A stretch of 60,000 bases of DNA from Lingula anatina. Taxonomy: Eukaryota; Brachiopoda; Lingulata; Lingulida; Lingulidae. Location of the stretch: assembly GCF_001039355.2 (NCBI RefSeq), contig NW_019775891.1:479559-539558 (forward strand), written 5' to 3'. Positions 38,636 through 51,800 of this stretch are shown one piece after another. The notes beneath the pieces are model-generated. The model did not search any database and was not told the DNA's origin. It worked only from the letters and a program-made list of their open reading frames with translations. A program made the translations under genes and the position numbers. Within the stretch, counting starts at the first letter, position 1. Every line of letters starts with the position of its first letter.

Positions 38636-41600
38636 CTATAAAATAACGCAAGTTTGGCTGGAGTTTCTCTTCTGACCAGCTACTGCAGCCGCAATGCCCG
38701 CAGCCTTGAATCTGGCCTTAGTTCTACTGCTGTTGTTGGCTGTTGCTGCTGTCCTCTGCACAGCGTCAAGTGTCATGGCATTCGCTGTAGCTGCCACCAA
38801 TGGGTTGACACTGGGAGGTGCTGTCTCTGAGGGGCGAGCTGTTTTTCCTGACTTAGGTTTTTGTGTTGTCTCAGCCTTCTTTTTGTCTTTCATCGCAGCT
38901 GAAATGAAAGTGATGTGATAACTACGACACTGATTTTTGATTTGAATACATCAAAACTTGCAATATATCTTTATTACTGACAAAAAGGTCAATTTTGTCA
39001 GTATTTTTACCAAATTACCCTACTTAAAATCTATAACTTCTTTAAAAAATGAAATAGTCATGTTTTAGAGAAACTATTCATAGTTAAAAAATAAAAAATG
39101 AACCTGTAATCACAATCTTATCACAGGTAACAAAATACAAGAACCCTAAGCATATTTAATTGCTAACGGTCACACCTAACACAACATAAATAGCACACAA
39201 TCTTGTCTCAACCACGTCACAACTAACACAATGACAACTCACATTACAGAATAACACAATTCTGCCACAATGCACTTCAAGCAAAGCTCACCTGCCATCT
39301 GTGTCTCATTGTGTGCCTTGTACTTAAGTGTCAGCTGGTTGTCAGGAGCCATTAATGCTTTCAACATAAAGTTCTCTTTCCCGGCATCTGGCGCTGACAC
39401 AGCTGAGCTGCCAGTGGAGCTAAGGACAGTGATGCGACCTTGAGAACGGTGCCCTTCACACAGCCAGGCCACTTTGCCACTAGGCAGGTGACATCTGGAA
39501 AATTAAAAATATGAAGTCTGAGGGTGTAATCTAATTAAAATGCTAATGTAGAAAGTATCTAGAAAAAAAGATGTAATCTATATTACATGGAGTAATGACA
39601 AGACATAAATATAACTTAACTTTAATGATGACTACGCTTATCTTGCTCGTGAAAAATTCTGAACATCTTGCCACACACTACACCAAGCACCATCTAGTGG
39701 ACAAAACATGAGATTGTAAGACTTAGGGGGAATTCTCTCACCTTGCCAGACCTGCCATTGTGCTGTCTTTATCAGCTTTCAATACTTCCTGGAGGAGATC
39801 TCTGTAGACGTCCTGCCACTCTGATACAGCATTTCTAGGTGTCTGAAATACCAAACATCTTTTTACTACAAAAAGGCATCTTGCACAATTTAATTCAGAG
39901 ATAACTTGGGTAAAATGTCTTAATTTTTATTTGTATATGTATGTTTGGAATTGGTAACAAGTGCCGGTAAAGCTTCTTTAACTTTTGAAGTTCAAAGGTC
40001 AGCAGAGTTTGCATTTACAAGGTTACCAATTAAAACTTGACCAGAAATGATCTTAAAGTACATGTAACATATTCAGTCTTTTTCAAACTTCTTGGTTTAC
40101 AGTTTGTAATCATCAACCGTGTGCTTGAATGCATCATAGGCCCGTAGCCAGGAATTTCAAGGGGGAGGTGGGGGTCTTTTTTCAGAAAAAGTGGACCTTT
40201 TACCATGAGATCTCTGTGTGCTTAGATAAAAATTTACCCAGAATGGACCTTTTCAGGCAAAAAAGGGCAGTTTGTTCCCCCCCCCCCCCCCACCCCCGGT
40301 TACAGGCCTGTGCACTGCTTTCCATCCTACCTCTTCCAGCCATTTGAGGAACTGTTCTCCCTCCTCTCCACTGATGCAGTTCAGCGTAATGTGCTTGCTG
40401 TGCTTCACAATCGCCATGATGCGGGCCAGATACGGAATCAACTTGTGCAGGAATGTATCATTCATGTTTGGAGCAGGTATGGGATCACCAGCAATATGCC
40501 AGCCCTGAAATCAAAAAGTCAATTCAAATTATGGATAATATACACTGTACATTTTGCATGACAGTACCATATGGCAAATATCATTTGTGATATGGAAAGC
40601 CTACTGTAACAATTAAACTGAGTGAAAGAGTGGATAATCAATATGTGCAAAAGGGTATCATACAGAACACCTACCAAATCACCATTAATACAATGTGCCA
40701 GCATCTCAACTGAACTAATTATTTATGATGACAAATCCTGCACTTTGTACATTCAGGTAAATTAAGGTATCAATCATATTAGGGTATATAAGGTGTCTTC
40801 AGTAGTATGCCAGGCCTTCACAGAAAAAAATCAAATTCATGGAGTACATGCTGGTTTTCACTTCTCTCTCAAAAGGCCATTCCTTGCATACAATTTGTAC
40901 TAAATTGTTTCAATTTCTCTAATTTATCAAATAAAATAGTAAAACACTTCATATTTGGACTCCCCTATGTATTTTAAATAAAGAAATTTTGCGATTTCTT
41001 GGAAACTCAGTTTTTTTTTTACTTTGCTTTAATTTCCAAATGTCTCAACATATAGCAAAATTCATATTATGCTGGGGATATAACACTAAAGCCCACCCAA
41101 ACCTACTCTTACTACAAATCAACTAAATGCTGAATCAACTAAACTTCTTCTAGTGAGATGTTTCAGAACCAACACAGTAACATCAAAGCACCTGTATGAA
41201 TTGACATACCTGTTCATGTTCACACAGCACCCGATAGCAATGCTTTTGTCCATGTGGGTGCTCTTTTTTTATTTTACTGAAGGTGTGGGGTGTGGAAAGT
41301 TTCCTTTCTTCATCTTTTTCTTTCTCCTCATCTTTTTCTGCATCTTTGCTGTTTTCCTTCTCAGATTCTTTTTCTCCTGTTCAAAAACAGAGAATCAAAA
41401 TTCAAAAGGGAAAGAAAACTTACATATTTTTGGTTAAATTGAATAACATTTGGCACTCGTATTCACATAATTTTTGAGCAGCACCAGCTGCCAGACAAGT
41501 CATTGAGCTGTAATAATCTTAAAATCTTTGTGTAAAGACAATGTTCCTATTCTTGTTCAACTATTTTACCCTCTTCTGTCTCCTCAGTGGCCATATGGTC

Positions 41601-42032
41601 TATGACCACCAGCCGTGGGTATGCCTCCATGTTGAATGAGTCAGCAAGTTTGGCAACCTGACGTAAGAACTTTCTCTGGGCAAGTTCATACAGTTCCTAT
41701 GAAAGAAAAAGAGACACATGGGAACTGATTCAGAAATGTAGACGATTACAGCTTAAATTGGTATTTCAGCATTAATTTGTGACACGTAATGACTTTCTCT
41801 GCAAAACTGCAGACATTCGGCTAAAGAAATCACAGGCAAAGTGCATCTTTTCTACCTGGAAGGATGTATTCTTCTGTTGTTGGTTGGCCTGTTCTTTCTC
41901 CTTCTTCTTCTCCTTGGTCTCGTTGGAGACTGGTTGCTGTACCTCACTTGGTAAATTTTCCTTGACCAGCTTCAGTAGCTGGTCAGTATCATCATGGCTG
42001 ACCACTGGGTAGTTAATGGACAGCATACCCAC
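38636..42032 (-). CDS. TIR/ROCO gene: C-terminal region and CaaX box
   Basis: Exons 41856-42032 (end), 41570-41696, 41210-41376, 40331-40504, 39742-39842, 39292-39494 and 38636-38898. A Lys/Glu-rich linker, helical segment and second charged linker lead to HCYRVLCEHEQGWHI, a conserved helical part (DTFLHKLIPYLARIMAIVK), and KVAWLCEGH. A paired LCEH/WLCE module like this is, as I recall, common at the C terminus of invertebrate ROCO proteins. A basic Ala/Thr/Lys-rich tail follows and ends TCVIL, then TAG. CVIL is a CaaX box whose Leu favours geranylgeranylation. Confidence 0.8.
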
Positions 42033-44851
42033 CTGTTAAGTACATGAGCACAGTGAAGTACAGGTTACTGTCATGATTTTTGGTTGTAAAACAATAAAAG
42101 TAGGAAGAAATGGGTTCCTGGCCTTACGGCCTGTAAGTGTTATGTAAAGAACAACAGTGTGTTAAATGAGTTTATCGTGTGGGATAATTGCTGTAATTCA
42201 TGTAAATGCTATGTTACAGAGTCTGATATGGTTTTCAGTTGTCAGATAAAAAAAGTAGGAAGAAATGTTGCCACTGGCATTCCAACCTTAAAATGAAAAA
42301 TAGCCATGTGTGATGTTTAGAACAAAAAAAAAAGTGTTAAAAAGTATGAAAATATTTATAAAAAAGGATGATAATAGTTGTAACAATGCACTACGTTGAT
42401 TCTAATATGGTGGATAAGGTGTCACAAATAATCATAGTTGAAAGTCGTGAAAACTGAAAATCCTGAAAACGTAGCTTCCAATTTCCAAATGTGTTTAAAC
42501 CATATGGAAAAGAAAAAAAAAAAACATCAAAATGAAGACTCAAAATCCTAAAATCAGACACAATCCTGAAAACTTCAACCAATGGATGTCATACAGAAAC
42601 CTATCAGATATGAGAACACAAGCAGGACAACACTCACCTCAGACTTCCTCCACATCTGACCCCTGCCCACCGTCACCACTATAATGGGCAGGTTCAGGGC
42701 AGTCTTGGCAAAGCGGAACTCCATATTACAGTTGGTGGACTCAGCATACTGGTCAGATATACAGGCCACCACCAGTTTGGCATTCTGGAGACCCACAGCT
42801 ATGTCTTCAAACAGACCATTCTGAAGGTGAAAAATGAGTGTTCTTTGAGTTATAACTTATATATATGTTATAAATGTGTGATTCATCATCTTACCTAATA
42901 ATATGAATGAATAAATTAAAAGATTAGCTTAATAAAAGAATGACAAATAGTTCAGAAAGTCAGTGTGTTAGATGTGACAGTACAGAATGTTCCAGTGTGT
43001 TAGGTGTGACAGAGCAATTTGCGACAGTTTGTAAGCTGAATAACTGCAATAACACTTACAGCTCCAACTTGTTCAACATCAAGCCAGCACTTGATCCCAT
43101 TCTTCTCCAGGAAGTCTTTGTAGTCTCTTGGATCACCAAAGCCTGCAGCGCCCTCTTTCTCTGGGGTCCCTAACTCAACAGCACGAGCAGAGTTGGCCCA
43201 AGCATAGCTGATGAACACTGGTGGGTAATCAATGGCTTCGTCTTTCTTTAAAAGTGTGTTCATATCCAGTTTCTTTGCCAGTTCTTCCAGCTTGGATGTG
43301 TACTTGTCCTTCTGCTGCATATTCACATAAACCTAGAACAACAAAAGATTGAGAGTTCATTTAAATGCATTTGGGATACAGAGTCAAAATATAGTAAAAG
43401 GGACAAAAAAGTTATCAAAGTACAAAATACTAAAATTTGTAAAATTTGTCATTCTGACAGTGTAAAAAACACTAATGGTTTTCTGCATCAAGTTATTGAA
43501 AAATAATACATAGTCTAATACTGCTTCGTACTGCCAGTAATGTGTTGTGCAATGCATAAATTTTACATGTATACTTATTTAACACTAATGAACAGACAGC
43601 TGATATTTTTTTCAATGTTACACTTAACATTCTGACACAATTTGCACTGTCACACCTCACACATTTCAACAGTCACACCTAACACACTCCCATAACCTAC
43701 CTCTCCTGCAACCAATAATCCAATCTGACTGGTCTGCCAGTTCATGCTATCCCCTAGCACAACCAGCACAATGCTCTTCCTGAGTGTAGTGCAGGCATAC
43801 TTGAACATTGCACAGCAGTCTTGATCTTCAATATAGTTGTCAGATATACAGGCCAGGAACACCCGGGCATCTCGTAGAGCAATGGCCGTAACCTCGAGGC
43901 TCTGGGAACTGGGGTCCTCCTGGAACCAGCTAAAGAAAAAAAGAGAAAAAATAAAGTGGTTAGCTCTCAACTGGTCTATACAGGTACCAATCACTGTGCC
44001 ATCCAACTGGAAACCATGCAAATGGTCATTGAACAATGACTGTTATTTTGGGGATTGAAAAAAAAAACACTATTTGTGGAACAAATGGACTGGTAAACAG
44101 AGTTAGCAAACCATGTGACTGAAAGTTTTTAATACCTATTGGAATTTTTAATGATCTTAATACCAAAACATGAAACAGAATTTCAATAATAATCTTAAAA
44201 TCAAAATGATCATGAAATTTAAAAGGAAAAGCAAATTATCTTAACCCACCATCTATATCCTGCCTCTTCCAAGTCTCTGCAGACATCCACTGGGGCCACA
44301 CGTTTCTCGCTTTTCTTTGGAACATCTTTTGCACAGTATGAGATAAAGATATCTGAAAACAAACTCAACAATTTAACATTCCAACTGTGAAAAATACATG
44401 ACATTGTATAGTTATGGGTGTTCTATTTAAATAAAACACCTGCTGAGAAAATAAAAATGCTTTTACCATATGCCCTTACTTATTAGGGCAAACACTAATT
44501 AAAACTGTTGAAATTGTTGTACAAGGATGTGAATGTGTTAGTTGTGCCAGGCTGGTTGAGACAACAGCACATTTCTACCTGCTGACATGTCTTTCCTCAG
44601 GTCAGTCAATCCTCTCACAGTCTGCACAAGCTGCAGGTCATAGTCTGTGCTGCTCTCTGGGGGCATCATACCTGAAATAAATTGATAATATTTTCATAGC
44701 AACTTGCAAATAAAAGAATAAGTGAATAAACAAATTAAGGAATGATGAATTATTTAAAACAATCAGTCATTCAAATACTCAATCAACTGTAGATCTTTTT
44801 TATCTACGCGTTCATGTAAAGACACATTATTATTATTATTATTATAATTTC

Positions 44852-44909
<58 letters not shown>

Positions 44910-45740
44910 TATAATAAAAACATGGCTACATCTTAACTGCAAAATAAAACTTACTATGTAGATCTGTCAGAGGTATGACATGGAAATACTTGGTACACTG
45001 CAGGAAAGGTGCCTTAAGTTGTGTAGCTCTTCTGATGGAGGAGGCTGAAAACATGTGAGGGTCACGGGCATGCTGGAAGATTGAAAATAGATCATTAATT
45101 CTTTTATAATAATTAATTTAACTGAAATATTATCATCATACACTATTTTTCTGAACAGGGGGTTGGGGGGGAGGGTCTGGAAAAAGTTTACTCCTTGGGA
45201 TAAAGAGCCAGCCAGAATTTTTTGCGTACATGTAATTCAAGCCAAAAGATTCAGTTATATTTGTCCTCACTAGGCACTTTCCCCATCTTTTTTCCAAAAG
45301 CATACAGAGAACATGAACCCACTCCCCCAGCATACTATTAGTAGGTTTGTCCAATTTGTGAAAAACTTACCTGATAAAAATCGGGTGGATTTAGGCCGTC
45401 TTCTGAGTCTTCCGGAAGACAGTCAGATTTTCAAGTTAACATTGACGGGTTTCAATTTTTTCTGTCGGAAGATGGTGAAAAATGGAGGATGGACCAACAA
45501 AGATAATTTGGAAGACTGTCAGAAAAAGCTCTGGATCCGCCCCTGAAAATGGATGACCCCTCAGACCAAGTTTATATACTTACAGCCTTGGAACAGTCTG
45601 GACAGGGCATGAGGTAGTCGTACACCACCCCCTGGAAAGACTCTGTGATCAACCCCTCAAACACCTCATGGACCAGGAAGAGGACATTTTCTGGAGTGGT
45701 CCCCTGGACTTTCACATGCAGCTCAGAGTCTCTGAAAACA

Positions 45741-45807
<67 letters not shown>

Positions 45808-48800
45808 AGTTAAAAGACCTAGACAAGAAATGAAATGTGAAAAATAATTTGAGAAACAACCATGAATCTATTATAACACTGTATGCAAATTAAGAACTAC
45901 GAACTATCTTTGAAAATTTTTGGCGATTTTTCCCTTCATGCATGTACAGCTTAATTCACTCAAAAATTTTTGCAACATTGCCACATTAACATAAGAACTA
46001 AAGTATCTTATAAACCATCACGTCTAAATCATTGAAATATTTTCTGTTTAACCACAATATAGTAATGCCTTTTTGAAATAATGGTATTGTCCAATATCTG
46101 GTATTTACCTAAACTGAGTGAGGAGAGCAATGTGGTCATTCTTCTTCAGTCTAGAGCCCCTCTTCCAGATCACAGAGCTATCAGAGAACTCATACAGTCG
46201 TACCTACAAGAATATCAGAAATGTAGTTGAATAAAGTTACAGTGGACCCATGCTGAAATTAAATCAAATTTTACAAAGTCATGTTGCCAAATATTTTTGT
46301 TCACATAACACATTTAATTATTAATAACTAATCAATTTGAAAACTAGTGTATTCTAGCTTAGGTCCAAAAACATCCAATGGCAGGTAAAAAAATCTCAAC
46401 ATCTGTCTCTCTCACCTGTGCTCGGTTAAACAACCCAGCAGGTAGGTAATCAAACTTGTAAATCATCTTTGCCTCTCTTTCTCCATTTTCTCTGTCAAGT
46501 TCTGGCCAATCAAATGGAGGCTGTCTCTCAGGGAGAAGGCATGGCACCAGGTTGACTGGTTTGTCTGGGAGTTGGAAAGTCAGATCATACTCCTCTGTGA
46601 GACGAAGAAGCCACCAGTGGAGATCTGCGGGATAATCCTCCCAAACTTTGGGAATGTCTGTGTGGTTGAAGTAGCCATCCTAATATAGAAAAATCAATGT
46701 TTCAGGGATAAAAATTTTGACGGTAAAATAATGAGGCAATTTTTCCATGCATGTGCCACTGAGCCATGCAATCCATATGTAAACAAAATGATATATTATG
46801 CACAAATAATAGTGTGACATTATTTACATTTTCTTCACAAGTTTTCAAATTAATGGTTAACATTTCAAATGTATCAAGTTTTAAACATAAAACCCCACTC
46901 AAAGTCTTATCCTATCTAAGGTTCTAGTGGGCCAGTACACTAAAAAGTTTCTGGCACACCATTTTAGGCTGGTCAGAAAAATTCATGAAAACAGTTCCAC
47001 ATTACCCACCTTAATGTGTGAGTCATTGACAGACACCACACAGGACATCACGTCCACAATCCACTGGGGGTTGATGACCACATGTGACTTGAGGAAATTG
47101 TTGTCAAAATGTTGCAGGCTTCCTAACTCATGGAGGAACTGCACAGCTTGAGAGACCTGGAAAGTGAAAGTGAAAGGAAAGTGAAAGTGAAAGAAAAGTG
47201 AACAGGAACAGTTTGGACATTCCCACATCATATGGTATACTTGCACATAAGGCCCCATTCCCAATGAAATTTGTTCTACATAAATCGATCCAACTCCACA
47301 GGAACTCTTGCTGAATGCAATCAGATTAACAGAATAACATGCCTCTTCTTTTTTCCAATGTATTTATATGATCCCTTGCCTTTCTGTATTCTACTCAACA
47401 CCAGGGGGCATGTAATACATAATAGCCAGGCTACTGTAATTTTCAGGCTCTCAAAGTGTACTTTGTGTGATATCATAATATTTACCTCAGACTTATCATA
47501 TATTCCTGATTTGGTCAATGCTAAATCTTCTAGGGAAACATAGGAGACAACACTTTCTGTAGTTCGCAACCTGAAACAAACAGGTTAACAGGTTAACAGG
47601 GAGGGTAAACAGTGTAATAAGTTATATAGAATTAATCTAGTTATGCACTATACATTTTTAAGAATATAAGAGCAGATACTGTAACCTGCACTTCTCTAAA
47701 ATATCCATTAAATATGTCATTTGATATGCATATACAAGTATGTATATATTTTTTGCTTTATTGAGATAATACATTGACAGTGCACAACTTTGCATTGTCA
47801 ACTGACAGTTAGAAGCAAAATTCTTGTAAAAGGACAACAAAATGTATTCATACACACCACAACACAATACATGACATAAAAAATGTACTCACTTGATAAT
47901 CTCCTTCTCCAGGTTGAGCCATACTTGAGGGATCTGTTCTCCTATGTAGGGCTGCTCTAAAGTAACATCAAGCAACATCTCCTGAAGGTCCTTTATGCCC
48001 TGCAATATAATTATATGAAAATTAAAGTAAAAATAAAAAAAGAAAGTTTGGAAAACAAACAAACATAGAGAAATATTATGTAAATAATGAACAAAATAAA
48101 TAAATAAGCTTACCTAATACATAACCTTCCTAGCCAATTTATCAACCTTTACACAAGGTTCAATTTCCAGAACAATTTCACCCACAACAATGGTCTTGCA
48201 TAATATCGTGGATCTCAACTAACACATGCATCTCACCCTAGTGATGTTTCACCTAATACATTATTCTAACCACCTGTTCATAGAGGCAGATATAAAAAGC
48301 TTAACCCTTTTTATTTGGCTGTATTTTGCTGTATACCCTTACTTTACAAATTGCTGTGCCCTGTATGACATATCTTATAAAATACAGTCCAATGTGTCTC
48401 ACTCAACACAATGTGTCTCACTCAACACAATGTATTAAAACTTACACTGTCACACCTACCACAATCCAGTACCCACCTGTCCACTGTGAGAGCTGACAAA
48501 ATGGAATCCTTTAATCTGACTGTATTTCTGCTGCATTTCTTCCACAGGGATCTCCACCTTGGACACCTGGTCCAGATGAGTGCCTACCACCAGTATGGGG
48601 GCCTTGGGGGCATGGACGGCTATGGAGTTGAGCCAGAAGTCCAGACCAGCATGCTCGTGACCTTGGCGGATGTTCCACAGGAGAAGGTAGACTGCTCGGT
48701 CTGAGAGAAAGAACTGGAAGAAGGGAATAATATTAATATAATAAATAAATTATTAAAAAAACAAACAAACAAACAAACAAAAAAACAAACAAACAGATAT

Positions 48801-51800
48801 GAAAAATAGATAATAAAAAACTCATTTGGAGAAAAACTGATATACTGGGGCAACATTTATAAATTTTCAATTTTAAAATTGTACTTTTCTGCTGTTTTTT
48901 AATTTCTTTTCATGAAATCTTATATTTAATCATATTTTTCAAAATTCTCAATCTTTGCACCCACCTGATGGGTATTGTAGTAGACAGTTTGCCCAGCAAA
49001 ATCCCACACAGAATAGCTGACAGTTTCTTTTTCTCGTGTTACAGTCCAAGTACAGATATCTATCCCATCAGTCACCTGGGGTATCGCCTCTTGTGTCTCC
49101 CCAACGCCACCGCCACTCATTATGGCTTTCACCAGACTATGAAGACAAAAATAAACAAAAAAAATAGATAAATTAACTATTTATTAATCTATTACTTAAT
49201 TCTCTGATTTTAAAGGTTTTTAATTCTATAGATTAAAAGTTTCAGAACTTCATGATGGATGCACCCNNNNNNNNNNNNNNNNNNNNNNNNNNNNNNNNNN
49301 NNNNNNNNNNNNNNNNNNNNNNNNNNNNNNNNNNNNNNNNNATTGGAAATTTTGCTTAAGGCTGGTCCTTCTTTATTTTGGAGATAATCAGCATCATATG
49401 TAACATCTCATCAAATCTAGGTTACACTGGCTATGACAAAAATGATCATACGTTTTATTTTTTTATTGATCAACTGCTTCATTGGCCTAGGTTAGGATTA
49501 GGTTTGTTGCTAACCTTACATTTTAATCGAATTTTCCCTCTCACCTTGTTTTCCCGACCCCTCCCAATCCTACGAGCATCAGTTTCGTTCTCTTGCACTC
49601 CACAGACCCAGAAATCAGTCGTCGCAAATAGGCATAGATGGTCTGGAACCCCTTGGAGATGATCTCCTTTGGTGGAGTACGAATAGAGGGGCACTCATCC
49701 AGAACTAATCGTTTAAGAGGTAGCCTCCCGGCAAGAGGGGATATGGTCTCTAAACACGGGTTGAAGGAGACTACCAGTTCCTGAAGTTTGTGGAGTTTGC
49801 TGATTGCATCGGGGATGTGGGTTATACCTTGGAACTGCAGGTCAAGATATTCTAGATTTTCTAGCTCCAGGATTTCTGCTGGGATACCACTCTCCTCTAA
49901 AAATGTAAATTACACAGTAACACAATTGTAGTCTTTGAATAATCACAGTCAACTTAAATTTACATCTTGAAATTTGTGCAATGATTCGAATTTCTTTGCT
50001 CATTTTGAAAAACTCTACAGCTTAAGCACTTAATGTATTGATCAAAAATTTTTGTTCAACAAATTTTGAGAGAAATCTTACATGAAAATCTCCTTCTACA
50101 CATATAATAGTATTTAATGTGTCTTCCCTTTTCATAAGAGAAAATACATACCTTCAGTTCCTCTAAACCTTGGAAATATGTGGAACAAACATGCATTTAG
50201 CTTGGCAATCTCTTTTTCATCCAACAGGCCATTGGAGTCTTCATCAAAGAATTCGTATAACGAGGCCTTGTCCTGGAGAAGAAGAGATATAGGTACTCAT
50301 AAGTGAGAAAATGGCAGCTTTATTTTCCTAAGCTGGCTTTTACTTTATTATTACTTAACAATGTGAAATACTAAATTAGTATGTTAAGTCTAATGACATG
50401 ATGGTTGTTAGAGTTTAAGAAAATGTCATTACAGTTATTATTATCGTGTGAAAATATGTAATTTCAAGTATTAAAATTAATTGAAGTACTGTGCAAATAA
50501 GAATGTTTTTAAGTCTTTTTTTAATACCTCAACACTATTAATAGTCTGAAAGTTTTAGGGTAGTTCATTCCATAAAATGTAATATAAAATACACAAAGAA
50601 ATGGGACATACCTCCTTATGCATCTCCAGCCACTTGTCAGCATAGGTTCCTTTCAAGAATTCCCCAAAGTCTTCCTGTGACAGAAACCCATTTGGTTTGT
50701 GTTTGAACCATGGAAATCCCTCTAAACTGAGAGACTTGAGTTTCTTGAGATTTTTGAAGCTCGAAGGCAGGACCTGCAAGCAATTGTGCTTCAAGGTGAG
50801 ATAATTCAGGTTTTTCAAGTTGCCAAAATTTTCAGGCAGGCTTGTCAAAAGTAGGTTATTGGCAAGTAAACGCTGCAGGTTTTCAAGGTGGCAAATGACT
50901 TCTGGAAGTGAATGGATTGGATTCTCAGAGATTTCTAATCGAAGAGGTTGGTCTTTGAGTTCCAGTAATTCCTCTGGCAGATTCTGTAGATTGTTTTTCT
51001 TAACGTTAATTCCACATAGTTTCTTGCACTTTCCAATCCCTTTTGGTAGTATTGAAAGCTTGTTGTGGCTAACATCAAACTCCACCAGAGATGGAAAAGA
51101 TGGAAAGAAATCTTCCGGCAGTGCCTTGATATCATTCTGGGGGATGCGCAGGGAGCGGATTAGTCTTGTGTAGGAGGTGCCATCTATTTGAAACTTTTCC
51201 ATGGGAAATTCTGTCAGTCCAGCTTCAAGCAGGTAACAATTAAGATGTGCTTTGCAAAGAAGATGGGTGTCTCCAGTCATTGTTTCATGCTCGTGAAGAA
51301 TGCCGCCTTCATTAAATGTAGTGATTTCATCTTTGAATATCTAAAATTTAAGTTAGAAATGATCAATTTACTTTGCTTAATTCTAAAACTGTACAGTGTA
51401 TAGACAGATGCAGCACTTCAATACTTGTATTTAGTACATGCACACAGACCTGTAGACTGGCACGTCTTGCAAATTTAAGTGGAGTTGCAATTTTCATATT
51501 GCTTTTTTATCAAAAATATTAATTCATTCTCATTTTCAAACTTAAAAATTCAAAACACATGCATTCTAAAAATAAAAACTATTAACAGGAATCATATTGT
51601 CTTAGACTGGTAATCAATGATGTGGAAATGTATAACAGTATTCCTTACATATGCATGGTCTGGCAGGAGCTTGGCCAACACATATTGTCCAAATCCATTG
51701 ACTTCATGATACAACATTGTCATCATCAAAGACTGGGTGCACAAGTGGATCACTGTCTGGATTAACTCCTCAGCCTGACCAAAGTTGAAACAAAAATAAT

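Noticed and set aside
38694-38918. + strand ORF with hydrophobic Leu/Ala stretch resembling a signal peptide
   Set aside because: It is the antisense of the Ala/Thr-rich last exon of the TIR/ROCO gene, which has splice and CaaX support.
49267-49341. Suspected loss of the ROC P-loop in the N gap
   Set aside because: The P-loop (LVGLGGVGKT) was found in exon 49545-49896 and joins exon 48965-49136 in phase.
50820-51173. 117-residue + strand ORF
   Set aside because: Antisense shadow of the LRR exon.
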